Origin: Mauremys mutica
Lineage: Eukaryota; Chordata; Testudines; Geoemydidae
Direction: 5' to 3'
Assembly (NCBI RefSeq): GCF_020497125.1
Contig: NC_059081.1
Coordinates: 58,734,768-58,798,767, forward strand
DNA length: 64,000 bases
Shown here piece by piece: positions 12,981-24,960 of this stretch (position 1 is the first letter of the stretch; each line of letters begins with the position of its first letter). The notes under the pieces were generated by a model. The model saw only the letters and a list, made by a program, of their open reading frames with translations, did no database searches and was not told the origin of the DNA. The translations under genes were made by a program, and so were the position numbers.

Positions 12981-13953
12981 TGTGTGTTGTTGTTCATTTA
13001 TTCTTTGTTTTCATTTAATTATTGCCCTCACAATAAACAATCAGTGACCAAAAATAAAGGGCCTGGCCATAGGCACCCAAAATGATTGTTACTAGAGGAC
13101 CAGGGCCTCTTCATCCAGTCCTGAAGTCAAGGGGCCCTTCACACTTATTGTACTCAACAGGAGCTGAGAACTCTCCAGACCAAAGCTGTTTTTCTTTGAT
13201 AAAGCTCAAGTTAGTAAAGGGATCATCCATCGTAATCAAAACGGATAAAAAAGCACAATGTAAGAGCTAAATGTCATTACTGTTAAAGAGCTTTTATGAG
13301 ATTATGGTCACAGTTTTCAAAGCTGGGTACATAGGCACCTAAAATCAGGGCACTTTAAAAATGCAGGGTCCTGCAGCTCCCATTGATTTAGATGGGATGT
13401 GGGGGTGCTCAGCCTGTATATTTAGGTATTTAATTCAGACACACTTTTTTTGCAAATGTTGGGTTGTGTGTATAGTTACGGGGAAAGAATATTAACCATA
13501 TTTCATCCAATGGTTCAAACACTGCTTTCTTGGATTCATTTTGTCTTTTGCACATAGGTTTGTGAACTTCAACTTTGCTAAAGGATTGATGTTTGGTAAA
13601 GCAGCAGCTCTTGTAGGGCTGAATTGCAGAAAGGTAATCAAAAATTGCAGTCAACATTTCAAATCAGATCTTCATAGGAAATGTATCCTGCAAGCATTCA
13701 CAGCTTCAGAAATAACCTATTTAGTCACTTCTTCCAATCTGAATCCTCAGTATATTGATAATTAAGAATATAATTTTGATTTTACACTTTGTGAACTGCT
13801 TGCTTTTTATTAAATTGTGTAATTTGGGAGGATAGCGGTAAGAAGATACTGAATTCCCCCTTCAATTTTATTTTCTATGTTAACTTTAACTGTCATTTCT
13901 TTCCTCTGTTACAGTGATAATTTGTGGAGATGCTCATATATATTGTACTGATA
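12981..13953. other. Intergenic DNA between FAM117B and a DIRS insertion
   Basis: No gene is recognised. About 13300-13440 looks like a degraded old repeat (CAGCTCCCATTGATTTAGATGGGA). Otherwise AT-rich and unassigned. Confidence 0.4.
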
Positions 13954-13984
13954 CAGTAGAAAAGACGGTTACTCACCGTTGTAA

Positions 13985-14175
13985 CTGTTGTTCTTCGAGA
14001 TGTGTTGCTCCTATCCATTCTAGTTAGGTGTGCGCGGCTCTTCGGAAGATTTTTACCCTAGCAACACTCGGTGGGCCGGCTGGGCGCCCCCTGGAGTGGC
14101 GCCACTATGGCACAGGATATATACCCCTGCCGACCCATCCACCCCTCAGTTCCTTCTTGCCGGCTACTCCGACAG
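13985..14175 (+). repeat. DIRS 1 inverted terminal repeat (element 3' end)
   Basis: Contains GGAAGATTTTTACCCTAGCA and GGATATATACCCCTGCCGAC. Both recur as inverted complement at 19530-19723 with few differences. The outermost 25 bases differ between the two ends, as in DIRS elements whose termini are not identical. Confidence 0.85.
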
Positions 14176-15100
14176 TGGGGAAGGAGGGAGGGTCTGGAAT
14201 GGATAGGAGCAACACATCTCGAAGAACAACAGTTACAACGGTGAGTAACCGTCTTTTCTTCTTCGAGTGATTGCTCCTATGCATTCCAGTTAGGTGATTC
14301 CCAAGCCTTACGTAGGCGGTGGGGTCGGAGTTAGATGTTGCAGAATGCAAAACTGCTGAGCCAAAGGCTGCATCAGCTCTGGATTCTTGGACCAATGAGG
14401 CCAAGGTGTGGACCGAGGACCAGGTAGTTGCACGATACATCCCCTGAAAGGGTATGTGAGCCAGGAAGGCAGCAGAGAAGCCTGAGCCCTGGTGGAATGT
14501 GCAGTAAGGTGGCTCTATGGAACATGGGCCAAAACACAGGAGGTGCAGATGCACGACGTCATTGAAGATGAAATCCTCTAGGAGGAGACAGGTATGCCCT
14601 TCGACCGGCATGCCAGTATGACGAAGATTTGGGGGCGTTACGAAAGGGCTTTGTCCACTCGATATAGATTGCGGACGCCCTACGGACGTCTAGGGAGGGC
14701 AATTGTTGCTCTCCTTACGATGAGTGTGGCTTCGGAAAGAAGACCAGAAGGAAGATCTCCTGTTGATATGAGAGGCCGACACCACCTTAGGGAGGAAGGT
14801 CGGACGTGGTAACAACTGCCCTTGTCCTTGAGGAACACAGTATAGCGTGGGTCCATCGTGAGAGCCTGAAGCTCGGAGACTCGTCTGGCCTATGGCAAGG
14901 CTACGAGGAAAACTGTCTTCCGGGACAGGTATAACAGCGAGCATGTTGTCAGTGGCTCGAATGGGGCAGTCATAACTGGTTAGAACCAGGTAGAAGACCC
15001 AGGTTTTGGTGGGGCCAACTGGGGGGGGTACAAACGCTCCGAGCCCTTGAGGAACCTAGAAACCACAAGGTGTAAGAATACGGAGCGGCCACTCTCCACT
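14105..15100 (-). pseudogene. DIRS 1 tyrosine recombinase relic
   Basis: Open pieces at 14690-14944 and 14298-14611 on the - strand carry FLPKVVSASHINR and AAFLAHIPFQG...ATTWSSVHTLASL. These resemble the central and C-terminal parts of DIRS-type tyrosine recombinases, which integrate a circular DNA intermediate. The pieces lie in different frames with stops between them. The family's R-H-R-Y catalytic set cannot be confirmed. The terminal part runs into the internal complementary region. Confidence 0.7.
14197..14297 (+). repeat. DIRS 1 internal complementary region
   Basis: The first part, 14197-14258, is the inverted complement of the element's left terminus (13962-14020). The second part, about 14255-14297, is the inverted complement of the right terminus (19684-19723). 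The two meet at a shared TTCTTC. This junction of both terminal complements is the diagnostic feature of DIRS elements, thought to template completion of a circular intermediate. Confidence 0.85.
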
Positions 15101-15494
15101 GGGTGGAAGGGAGAGATGGCTGCCAAGTGTACCCTTAATGATGATCGCGCTGCTGTTTGAGAGACCAGAGGTAGTCCAAGATGGAATGGATCGGGACCTC
15201 GGCGGGAGAAACATCGCGTGTTTCGAAGCAGCAGGAGAAACGCTTCCGCTTGGCCAGATACGTTAACCGAGTGGAAGATTGCCTACCACCCAGGAGAATC
15301 CTGTAGAACCGAGGCAGAACAACGTAACTCGGATCGGTTTAGCCACGCAGCAGCTATGCTGTGAGGTGCAGGGATTACAAATCTGGGTGGTGAAGCTTGC
15401 CGTGATCCCGCGTCATGGGGTCTAGGCAAAGAGGCAGGGGAATAGGGTTGGCTATCGACAGGTGTAGCAACCTGGTGTACCAGTGCTGCCTGGG

Positions 15495-16424
15495 TTACGC
15501 TGGAGCGATCATGATCAGGTGCGCTCTGTCCCTGCGGAGTTTTAGCAGGACCCTGTGAACCAGCGGGAACAATGGAAAAGCGTACAGCAGATGGCTCATC
15601 CACGGCATCAGAAAAACCCTCCAAGACCGAGCCTGGGGAGAGGCCTTGGAATGAGGAGAACTTCTCTCTCTTTTCGTTCTCGCGAGAGCGAAGAGGGCTA
15701 TGTGGGGAAAGTCCAACTTCCAGAAAACGGAATGGATAATGCCCGGAGGAAACGACCACTTGTGAGACAGGAAGGATCTGCTGAGGCGATCCGCCAGCTG
15801 AAACGCCTGGTATGCAAGGCAGACTGCTCTCAGCTCTCGGACATTGACGTGTAAGGCCAGCTCTTGAGCCGTCCGAAGGCCGTGAGTGCGAAACTGACCC
15901 AGGTGAGCACCCAGCCGAGAGATGGGGTGTCTGTCGTGAGGGACCCCGAGGGGTGAATGGAACAGCATCCCTGGATACACCAGGGAGGGCGCTGACTCCC
16001 GGTCAAGGGAGCCTAGGATGCTCGGGGGGAACGAGACGACCATGAGTAAGCTATCTCTGCCCGGGCGGTACACCAAGGTGAGCCACGATTGAAGTGGATG
16101 GAGGCGAAGCCTGGCATGTTTGGAAACAAACGTGCAGACAGCCATGTGACTCAGGAAACCTAGGCAAGTGCGAGCCAAAGTTGTCGGGAAGGCCCGTAGA
16201 CCTTGTACAATTGTTACCAGCGCATGAAACCGAGGCTGAGGTAAGCAGGCTCTGGCGAGACTGGAGTCCAGGATGGCCCCAATGAATTATATTCCCTGTG
16301 TGGGAATCAGAGTGGATTTTTCTATTGATCATCAGGCCTAGACACAGGAATAGGTCCGTGTCGATGCCCACATGACTGGTAACTTGGGCCCGATGGTCCC
16401 TCGAATGAGCCAATCATCTAGATA
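15495..16424 (-). pseudogene. DIRS 1 RNase H / connection domain relic
   Basis: The - strand frame 15495-16178 contains ARTCLGFLSHMAVCTF, then GAHLGQFRTHGLRTAQEL, LHVNVRELRAVCLAYQAF and LADRLSRSFLSHKWSF, typical of the RNase H region of DIRS elements. The reverse transcriptase YLDD codons are at 16424-16413 in a frame with stops after them. The region joins the RT frame only through a frameshift. It is not expressible as one protein. Confidence 0.78.
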
Positions 16425-17302
16425 CGGAGAACGTGTATCCGACGGTGGCGAAGAGAGGCGGCGACTACAGCCATGCACTTTGAATACACTTGGGCTGTAT
16501 AGAGGCCAACCGGGAGGGCTGTATACTGGAAACGACGGTAGGCCCCAAACCGGGGGTACCTTCTGTGTGGAAGAGAAATGGCGACGTGAAAATACGCGCC
16601 CTTCATATCGAGGGCGGCATACCAGTCTCCGGGATCCAAGGATGGGATGACGGTCCCCATGGGTACCATGCGGAACTTATCTGCATCGTGAACTTGTTGA
16701 GTTCCCGCAGGTCTAGGATAGGTCTGAGACCTCCCTTCGCCTAGGGGATTAGGTTTCGTCCTTAGGTACCTCCTGTATAGCTCCGATGAAGAGGAGCGTC
16801 CGCACCTGTTGCAAGAGGAATCGCTCGTGAGAGGGGTCCCTAAGAGGGACGAGGATGGGTAGGCTTTAGCCCCATTGGTGGTTAGAAGGACCCTAATTTT
16901 GGCTCCTTTGGGGTCCTGATTGACGCCTACGACCGCGTAAGCGACGCCTGCTGGCAAAGTCCTGTCTTTGTCTAGGCGCAGGGTAAGAGCGGTGAGGCTG
17001 GGGACGGAAAGATCGGTGCTGAAGCACCGGCGTGTGCATGCCGAGAGAGAGCGCAAAGTGACCCTGCTGCCCTTTAGGCTTTGTAGCCTAGGGCCAGTTT
17101 TTTTTAGAGAACAGGCCTTTGCCATTGAAGGGCAAGACCTATATAGTGTGCAGCAGCTGCGAGGGAAGGCTCGATAACTGGAGCCATGAAATGCGCCCCG
17201 TGGCAACACCCGAGGCCAGAGTCGTGGCAGCGGAGTCAGCTGCATCCAACGAGGCCTGGAGGGAAGCTCTAGCCAGCTTCTTCCTTCGTTCCAGGAGGGC
17301 AT
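16418..17302 (-). pseudogene. DIRS 1 reverse transcriptase relic
   Basis: Open for 294 codons on the - strand. The C-terminal third contains FRMVPMGTVIPSLDPGDWYA, ALDMKGAYFHVAI and SKCMAVVAASLRHRRI, the conserved fingers-palm blocks of DIRS reverse transcriptases (the motif A aspartate is kept in LDM). The frame is lost just before the YLDD box, whose codons lie intact in another frame at 16424-16413. The N-terminal part is out of register with a gag/RT linker. Confidence 0.82.
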
Positions 17303-17459
17303 CGAACTCTTGACAGGAGTTCTGAAGAACCGACTCTGTAAATCTGCTCAGCATCACCCATAGTAGCGGCTAAGCAGGGCTTGCTAGTTTGCTACACAAA
17401 GTGGCAGGGCCCCCGCCGAGTACATCTTACGGCCCAGTAAGACCATTCGCCTAGCCTCC

Positions 17460-19206
17460 TTAGATTTTAGGGGCTTGTGCCTGCTGGCCATGGCGTTCTG
17501 TCCCATTAAGGGACTGGACGACAAGGGAGCGGGGGGCGGGGGGTAGACGTACATATAGGTACTCGTACCCCCTGAATGATACCATGCACTTGTGTTCCAA
17601 TCGGAGGAGGGCCCGAGGAGTATGTTCCTGCCCCCGCCTCATCTGGGGAGGAGGAGGAAGAAGAAAGGCCAGGGACAAGCGGGTCCTGTGTGGGCTCGCG
17701 CTCCTGGACGACCTCCTGATCCGGTGGGATCTGGGAGCCCAGTGGGTGAACCGGGGCTTGCTCCATACTGGTCGGAGGGGGACGGCTAATTGTCGCCTCT
17801 GGCACCCAGAGCTCCGATGGAACGGAGCAAGATGGGAGCACTGGTATGCCTCTGGCGTGGTAGTATGCCCAAGGTGACTAGAAGGACCACTGATAGGTCT
17901 CCTGGAAGACTCTGGAGGGCACATCGGAAAACAGAGTACTGTGCATATGAAGTGTCCGCACGCGTGGCTGGATGGCCCTGAAGGAGCTGAAGAGGCTTTG
18001 GTAGAGTCTCCTTCTCTAACTGACGTCGCTCGACGCGGCCCCGGGGATCGGTACCGGGAGACATACTGGTACCGAGAGCGGGACCTGCCACTGGAGCTGT
18101 GCCGGGCGGTCGACCGAGAGCGCGAGGCTCGAAGTTCAGGAGTGGCTACGGGAGTCTCGGTGCCTGGGGCGGTATCGGGATCGGTGCTGAGTGTACCGGG
18201 CCAGCGAACGGGACGCTGACCGGTGCTGCGAGTACTAATGGTACCGAAATAGAGAACGGTGCCGAGACTGCGAGCGGCATCGGGACCTCGATTGGTGATG
18301 GGACCGAGAACGTCTGCGGGACCGCGATCGGGAACGGTGCCGCTCTGCGGTACCGACGCAGGGTGGCGTGAGCAAGACAGGCTCGCCGATAGACAATATA
18401 ACCCGCACCGGCGGTGTCGGGGGTTAAAGCAGCGCAGGCTATGCCCTTGCCATCAACTCCCTCGCTGTGGAAATGTTTCCAGCGTGGAGGGAATAGTGAG
18501 TTTGACCACAGCTCGCACCGGGGAGCGTTCAGGTGCTGGACTCGATGGCTCTTGCCTGGCCGGAGTTAACAGTGTGGATACTGTCGGTGCCGCGGCAGAC
18601 ATTGGTGCCGGGCAAAGCGACTGAGCGTAGCGCTCGGCTGCAGAGCAGGCGGCTCGGACGCAGCTTCATAGCGAGCTTGACTACGGTCCGTACTGGGGAG
18701 CTTTCCAGCACCGGACTCGACGGCTCTTGCCTGGCCGGAGTTAATGGTGCGGATATAGTCGGTGCCGCGGCAGACATCGGTGCTGGGCGATCCGACTGAG
18801 CATAGCGCTCGGCTGCGGAGCAGGCGGCTCTTACGCAGCTTCATAGCGAGCTCTACCACGGTCCGTACCGGGGAGCCTTCCAGCACCGGACTCGACGTTT
18901 CTTGCCTGGCCGGAGTTAATGGTGCGGATATTGTCAGTGCCACGGCCGACATCGGTGCCGGGCGCTCCGACTGAGCATAGCGCTCGGCTGTGGAGCAGGC
19001 GGCTCAGATGCAGCAAGTATATTGTGCCTCTTCATCCTTCAGGAGAGGGAACCATGCCGAGTGGACGTCGGAGCCAGCGAGGGCCAGTGCCGGGAGGCCT
19101 TGGCGGTACCGGCGATCCGGTGCCGAGGGAGCGCTCCTTGAAGACTAACCAGCGCTCGGCGCCGAGAGCGGAGGAGCAAGAGCTGCCTCCCTCAGGAGCT
19201 GCTTGA
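17460..19206 (-). pseudogene. DIRS 1 gag-like ORF region
   Basis: GC-rich - strand sequence upstream of RT. A short match SSSSPDEAGAGTYSS (within 17506-17841) resembles the serine/acidic gag-like region of reptilian DIRS elements. The frame is broken repeatedly, and a 175-bp tandem array occupies 18490-19017. No nucleic-acid-binding motif is recognised. Assignment rests mainly on position. Confidence 0.5.
18490..19017. repeat. 175-bp tandem repeat, three copies
   Basis: GGCTCTTGCCTGGCCGGAGT recurs at 18547 and 18722, and a variant follows near 18897. CTGAGCRTAGCGCTCGG recurs at 18621, 18796 and 18971. The spacing is exactly 175 bases each time. Units differ by roughly 10 percent or less. It sits inside the gag-like region of DIRS 1. 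The period is not a multiple of three. Confidence 0.9.
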
Positions 19207-19529
19207 GACGAAAGTCCCGCTCCCCTTTGTTCTCAGATTAAAGGCCTCACAAATGCGGCACTTATCTGTTAGTTGAGATTCCTCGAGGCACTTAGGAGAG
19301 GATCTCTTGTCGGCCTCGGCTCGTGGCCGGCCGAGCATTGTAAACCCTGTGGACCGGGCATCGGACCCGGCACCGGGTGAGGGGAAGGGGATAAACCCCG
19401 AACCCCTGAAAATAAATACTATACTACAAAAGAAATAAAGTTAACTACAACTATATACTAAACGAGAGAAACTACGAGTAGCTAGGGAAGTGGAGGTCAG
19501 CTAAGCCGCGCTCCACTGTTCCAACGGCC

Positions 19530-19723
19530 ATCACGGGCGGAAAGAAGGAACTGAGGGGCGGATGGGTCGGCAGGGGTATATATCCTGCGCCATAGTGGCG
19601 CCACTCCAGGGGGCGCCCAGCCGACCCACCGAGTGTTGCTAGGGTAAAAATCTTCTGAAGAGCCGTGCACACGCGGCGCGCACACCTAACTGGAATGCAT
19701 AGGAGCAATCACTCGAAGAAGAA
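19530..19723 (-). repeat. DIRS 1 inverted terminal repeat (element 5' end)
   Basis: Inverted complement of 13985-14175. It ends AGGAGCAATCACTCGAAGAA at about 19720, where the interrupted mariner-like element resumes with CAGAGTTATGAAC. Confidence 0.85.
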
Positions 19724-20030
19724 CACAGAGTTATGAACTAACCAGTCAACCACAGGCCTCATTTGGAACTGGAAGTACGCAATCGGACAGTAGCAGAGAC
19801 CAAAAGAAAAAAAGCAAATACAGTACAGTACTGTTAAACGTAAACTACTAAAAAAAATAAAGGGAGAGTGACATTTTTCTTCTGCATAGTAATGTTTCAA
19901 AGCTGTATTAAGTCAATGTTCAGTTCTAAACTTTTGAAAGAACAACCATGACATTTTGTTCAGTTATAAATATTTCAGAGTTACAACCGACCTTCATTCC
20001 TGAGGTGTTCGTAACTCTGAGGTTCTGCTG

Positions 20031-23000
20031 TAGGCTTTGTTACATGTAAGTTGAGTGAGTGAGGTGTCTTCCAGAAATACTGTGCCAAAAGGACCTGTTT
20101 CTGAGTTTACGCTGTTGTAAATCTGGAGTAACTCAATTGAGTTAAATGGAGTTGCTCTGGATTTACACCGTTCTATCTTTGATATGCTATTTGTGCCCAT
20201 GCTACTTTTGCCTAACAGCATGAATCTGAGTTCTGACTTGTGAACTCTTTCCACTGAAAATATTCAAAATCTAGAATAGGTGAATTTGCCTACAATAAAG
20301 TAGTAAAATTTCCAGCTACTTTTTTATCCTTTGTTGTTTTTGGCAGCTGAGAAGGTTTTATGTGCTGTGGTGGCCTGAACAAAGGCATGAGGGGTGTGAA
20401 GCTTCCTCATGCCTAATGAGGGGTGCTTCATTAATTATCCTGAGGGTGGTGGATGTTTTCGCTGCATCACACCTGAGCCATGGCCCTTTCAAAGGAAAAG
20501 TTAGAAAGGGGGGATATAGGGAAGATTTGGTTGGAAGACAGTAGGTTAATCCTCACCCCTATTCCCCACTGCCTCAAAGAGACACATTGAGAGTGATTTT
20601 TCCCACCTATTTGGTAGGTTCTATAGACCCTTTGACACCCCTCATGCCTATGATCCACCCTGTTTAAGGAAAATAACAGCAATCTAGAGAATTGGAGAGG
20701 CGAGCTCCAGCAGATGGCTCCCTGAATGGATGAGTGGAGAGAAGAGGACACGTGCATTCCTCTGGAACCTAATTCACTGAAGCCTCTGCACTTCATTACT
20801 AATTAAGTGGCCTATAGAGAGGGCAACCTTACAGAGGACGCTGCTCAGACATTTCCTGCAAATCAAGCTCCATACCGTTCTGGGTTTTTTCTTTTTAATG
20901 TATTTTGGTTCAAGTAGCCTCCCCAAATACCCTTTCAGCCCCTGAGTCAGAATTGGCTTGTTTTGCTGAGCTCTACACACACAAATCAGACCTACTGATG
21001 GAGGAGGCTTTTGCTGCAGAGACTGGAACTATGCTCATCCTATGCCTGTGAGCAACAGTAGCTCACTTCCTTGAAGTCAGGTGAGAGTGCTGATTGTTGC
21101 TAAGATTTGTCTGCTCTCGGTAGATCCTTTCTGTTTAGAAGGCCAGAACATTTTCCCTTCTGACAAATCATCCTGAGCCATATATGAGCTCAAGATGGTG
21201 GAGCAGGACTGATGCTTTCCTGGAAATGCCCACAAGGAGTAAAATCAAGGTGAGTGTCCAAGTGTATTAGATTTCTTTTAAAAAATAAAGTGAATAGATT
21301 GAACAGAAAAATAAATAGGCTGCTAATCAGAAATTCAGAATAATAGAACAAGATTACTGACGTTTTTAATGCACATCAGGGCTCCTGAGGCAGGAGACCT
21401 ATTAAGAAGTGATTTGTCCTCAGCCCACTTAGACTTCAGGAGACTCTCACCCCAGCCTGGCCTCTCTAATTCTCCACATGGGGTTCCTGGGAGAATCCTA
21501 GGAGCTTTTATCTCTTTTAGACAGCGATAAGGTGTCTGTCAGCTTGGTGTCACTGCTTCCCCAGAAATCCCCTTTTTAAAATGGAATTGTCTTTTTTTTC
21601 TTAAGTGTTGTCATAAAGCCCCTCTTTTTATGACAAAGTTCCAAAAGCCTTTCCTGCAATTTGCTGTTGAGGTGGGCCCAAGGATTCTGTGGGCCTGTGA
21701 AGGTAGTGCCCTATAGAAATAGGCACAAGTGATGCATGAGTACCCCCTTGATGAATATGTGGCATGAACGAGAGAGAGTTTGGGTTCTGGGATATTTTAT
21801 TAACCTTTGCTGCTATAGGGAGACAATGATACTATTAGTGTTTGGTCACTTGTTCTTTTCAATTTTTGCCTGCTAAGTAAAATCAGTTCAGGTAAGCAGG
21901 ATGATGGGACAGTAATCAAACTTTCCACTATTACAGTAGAGTTCTTGTATGCAATTGCAGATACTGTGTGTAAGAAGTGGAAACGATTCTTTAGTTTCAA
22001 TGCATTTTTTAAAAATCCTGATCATATTTGTTGTTTTTTGTTCTTTCCTGGTGGTTGGTTGGTCGGTCTTTGGATACCCTTAGAAATAACCCTAGCCATT
22101 TTTTCCTAGTACAAAAGACACTGCATGCCTTGGAGCATGATTAGAATTATAGGAGACATCAGACAAGAACAAAAACAACAACATAAGTGAGACCATGTTG
22201 CCGATTTGTTTACTGCCTTAATGTAAGAGATTTTCTGTAAAACTGCTGTAGACTAAGACTAGCAACATCTTAAACAACAACTAAGAGTACTTCAACAAAC
22301 CAGTGCCGTAATTCCCCAATCTTCACTAATCTGTCTCCAGTCACTACAAGTTTAGAAGGAATCCAACAGACAAGAAAGATTTGCTATTCCCCTTCTATTT
22401 TTAACAGATCCTCCTTTGCATTTCAAATGTCTGTCTGCTATCCAGTTGATTTTGGAAATATTACAAAAGTGCAGAAACCAAATAAATTATTTTCACTTAT
22501 TCTTCTTATGGGTAAAAAGCGTAAGAACAAAAGCTATAAAAACCAAGTTGCTTAAGATAAATCAAATTCACTGAATGAAAAATGGATCTTTCCTCATGAC
22601 TGTTAGGAAACTGTTGATGAGATTGGGTGTTACTAGACTGGTATGAGGTGTTTCCTGTTGAAGTACTGTAACTAAAAGACATTCAAGTTCAGAGTTGCTT
22701 TTAAAAGGCAGATTGTTACCTGTGTGACTAATGATAAGCAGGTTACTAATACTGAATATTTTGGGGAATTTCTCAGGCCATGGGGAGTGCTTTCAAATTC
22801 GTACAGGTTTTTAGCAGTGCATGAAGAGAAAAGAAATGGAAAGATTGATCCTGTTTAGTCAAGTTGCAAAGAAGACAGTTCTTGAATTCTTGAGATTGAG
22901 TGTTGTCCCAATGTACTTACAATAGAGAATGTATTCATTTCCTCCATTAAATAATCATAATTTATTTGTGAGATGGTGAAGATAAACCTGGGGCAGGATA

Positions 23001-23399
23001 ATGTCAGCTATGAGGAAATTTCTCAGGCCTGGCAGTTTCCCTTGTAGGCAGACATAGTTACACAGCAAGTCATTATCAGGCTGTAAGTATAACTCAGGCT
23101 CCCAGGCCAATGCTGTACCATAAGCGCTTTCTCCTACCCCCATGCAGTTGCTCTACAACCTTCTGAAGTGTGATTCATTAAATGCATAGGCATCTTACAG
23201 TGTAACAGGGATTGATCCTGGACTCACTCCATTTCAGAAACTTATGGATTTTCTCTTACATGTTAGTTTCCATGGTTAAACTGTTGTGCAAATTAAACAT
23301 CCGTGTTACTGCAGTGCTTCTAACCTATAGCACCATAAGGCATCAACCACTTGTTGTAATTGAATTGAGTATTTACGTTATGACTTCACTTCAAAATAT
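20031..23399. other. Intergenic DNA, mostly unassigned
   Basis: About 20100-20175 is a palindromic old repeat (AAATCTGGAGTAACTCAATT...TTGCTCTGGATTTACACC) also seen near 36890-36990 and 63430-63555. The rest shows no gene, RNA or clear transposon. An unrecognised 5' portion of the DIRS relic beginning near 23400 may extend into it. Confidence 0.4.
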
Positions 23400-24960
23400 G
23401 GGACCACTCCCCAAGTGCATGACAGATCAGGTGCTGGTCCCAAATCAGGTGCTCTGCTCCTTAAGATGGTGCACAGTCCTAGAGTATGTCCACAAGGACC
23501 TCCCTATAGACCTTACAGACCCTCTGCTTCTCAAAACCAATGCCAGCCTGACAGGTTGGGGACCTGAAACAGCACAAGGGAATCCAATGCTGTGTTTCCT
23601 CTTCCCAAGGCTCCAATCTCCTGGTGCTGAGAGCTGTTAAACTGGCCCTATGGAGGGTCCAGAGCCACCTAGAGGGAAATCACATCTTAGTTCAGTCTGA
23701 CAACATGACCAGCGTCACATACATAAGCAACCAAGGAGGGACAAGGAGCCTGATGCTACATGTAGAAGCAATGGACATAATCGGATGTGCAGAACAGTCT
23801 CTTTCTTCCTTAAGAGTACTTCACATAAAAGGAGAACTGAACCAGAAAGTGGATTGGCCGAGTAGATGCAAAATCAAAAACTTGGAATCATGTCTGAACC
23901 AAGTTGTTTTCAACCTGATCTCGCAGCAGTTCAGTCTGCTGTCAGCCAACCTGTTAGCAAATCGAAAGGAATGCAAAAAGTCCAAAGAACTACACCAGGA
24001 AAACAGAGACCCTGTCACACAAATGGCTCTAGGCCTGCTATATCCTTCCCATTGCGAGGGAAAGTATCCATACAAAGTGGGAATAAGCAGTGATTATAGT
24101 GATAATCCCACACTGGTCAAGGGGACCCTGGTTTTCTGACCCAAGAGAGCTAAAAATGGAACCAACATTACAGCTACTAGTGAGACCAGGCATTCTTTTC
24201 CAAGGTCGTCCTCTTCTTCCAGACCAACAGCAACTATCAGCCTGGCTATTGAAAAATAAGTGTTAGCAACACTCTGCCTCCATTCCAGTCATAAGACATT
24301 TTTCTCTCATCCAGGAGAGTCTCTGCACTAGAAGCCTACTCCTCCATCTGGGCCAACGTCAGTGTCTGGTGCCAGGAGCACACTGCAGTAAGGTGCAGGG
24401 ATCCCAGCTATTTCAGACTTCCACCAAGAAGGTGTGTACTAAGATCTTCAGCCAGGTATCAGCTGTTAGTAGCGTTCTAGTAGCAGGATCCTTGTGTTCC
24501 TTGGCAAAGAACCCCCAAGTATCCAGGTTCAAGAGTAGTGAAATTGGCCAAACTGGTGGTCAGGTCAGTCTTCCCAAAATGGGATATACCACTGGTGTTG
24601 AAAGCCCTAATAGCTCACCGCTTCAGCCTTCTGATTTCAGTATCAGCATTCCATCTCTCCATCAAAGCCTGTTTATTGGTCATCATTAGGTCTGCTAGGT
24701 GAGTATACCAGGTGGCAGCCTTATCTATGCAGGAAACTTACTGCATGTTCCATGATAAGGTGGTGCTGGGAACGCCACAGACATTTCTCCCCAAAGTGAA
24801 CTCCTCTTTCTTTGTCTCCCAGGACATTATCTTTCCCTCATTCTGCCCAAGGCTACTGCATCCAGCTGAGAAACTGTGGCACAATTTTGATGTCAGATAT
24901 AACAGAACTGTGGGAGATGCTGCTAGCAGAAAGGAAATTATTGGGTAAGAACATTTACAT
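23400..24960 (+). pseudogene. DIRS-type retrotransposon 3, fragment
   Basis: Plus-strand pieces carry KTNASLTGWG and then AVKLALWRVQSHLEGNHILV and SDNMTSVTYISNQGGTRS, an RNase H domain like that of DIRS elements. Next comes LHIKGELNQKVDWPSR. Around 24712-24948, HDKVVLGTPQTFLPKV and DIIFPSFCPRLLHPAEKLWH match the recombinase region. The usual first RNase H aspartate is asparagine (TNAS). No reverse transcriptase, ITR or internal complementary region is seen. It is opposite in orientation to the other two DIRS elements. Confidence 0.78.

Larger units (their letters stand above)
13962..19723 (-). mobile_element. DIRS-type retrotransposon 1, broken
   Basis: About 5.76 kb with inverted terminal repeats. 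The left end (about 13985-14175) and right end (about 19530-19723) are complementary over nearly 200 bp. On the - strand the coding relics run gag-like, then reverse transcriptase, RNase H and tyrosine recombinase, the DIRS order. An internal complementary region sits at 14197-14297. Many frameshifts and stops make it inactive. The family is assigned by motif resemblance to vertebrate DIRS proteins from memory. Insertion into a mariner-like end gives independent boundaries. Confidence 0.88.
13954..20030 (+). mobile_element. Mariner-like MITE, split by DIRS insertion
   Basis: The left end CAGTAGAA (13954-13961) is preceded by TA, and the remainder (about 19724-20030) ends in GGTTCTGCTG followed by TA. 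The intact copy at 34697-35079, in opposite orientation, begins CAGTAGAACCTCAGAG, so the DIRS element at about 13962-19723 has landed inside the terminal inverted repeat. The right part shares long stretches with that copy. No transposase is coded. Confidence 0.78.
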
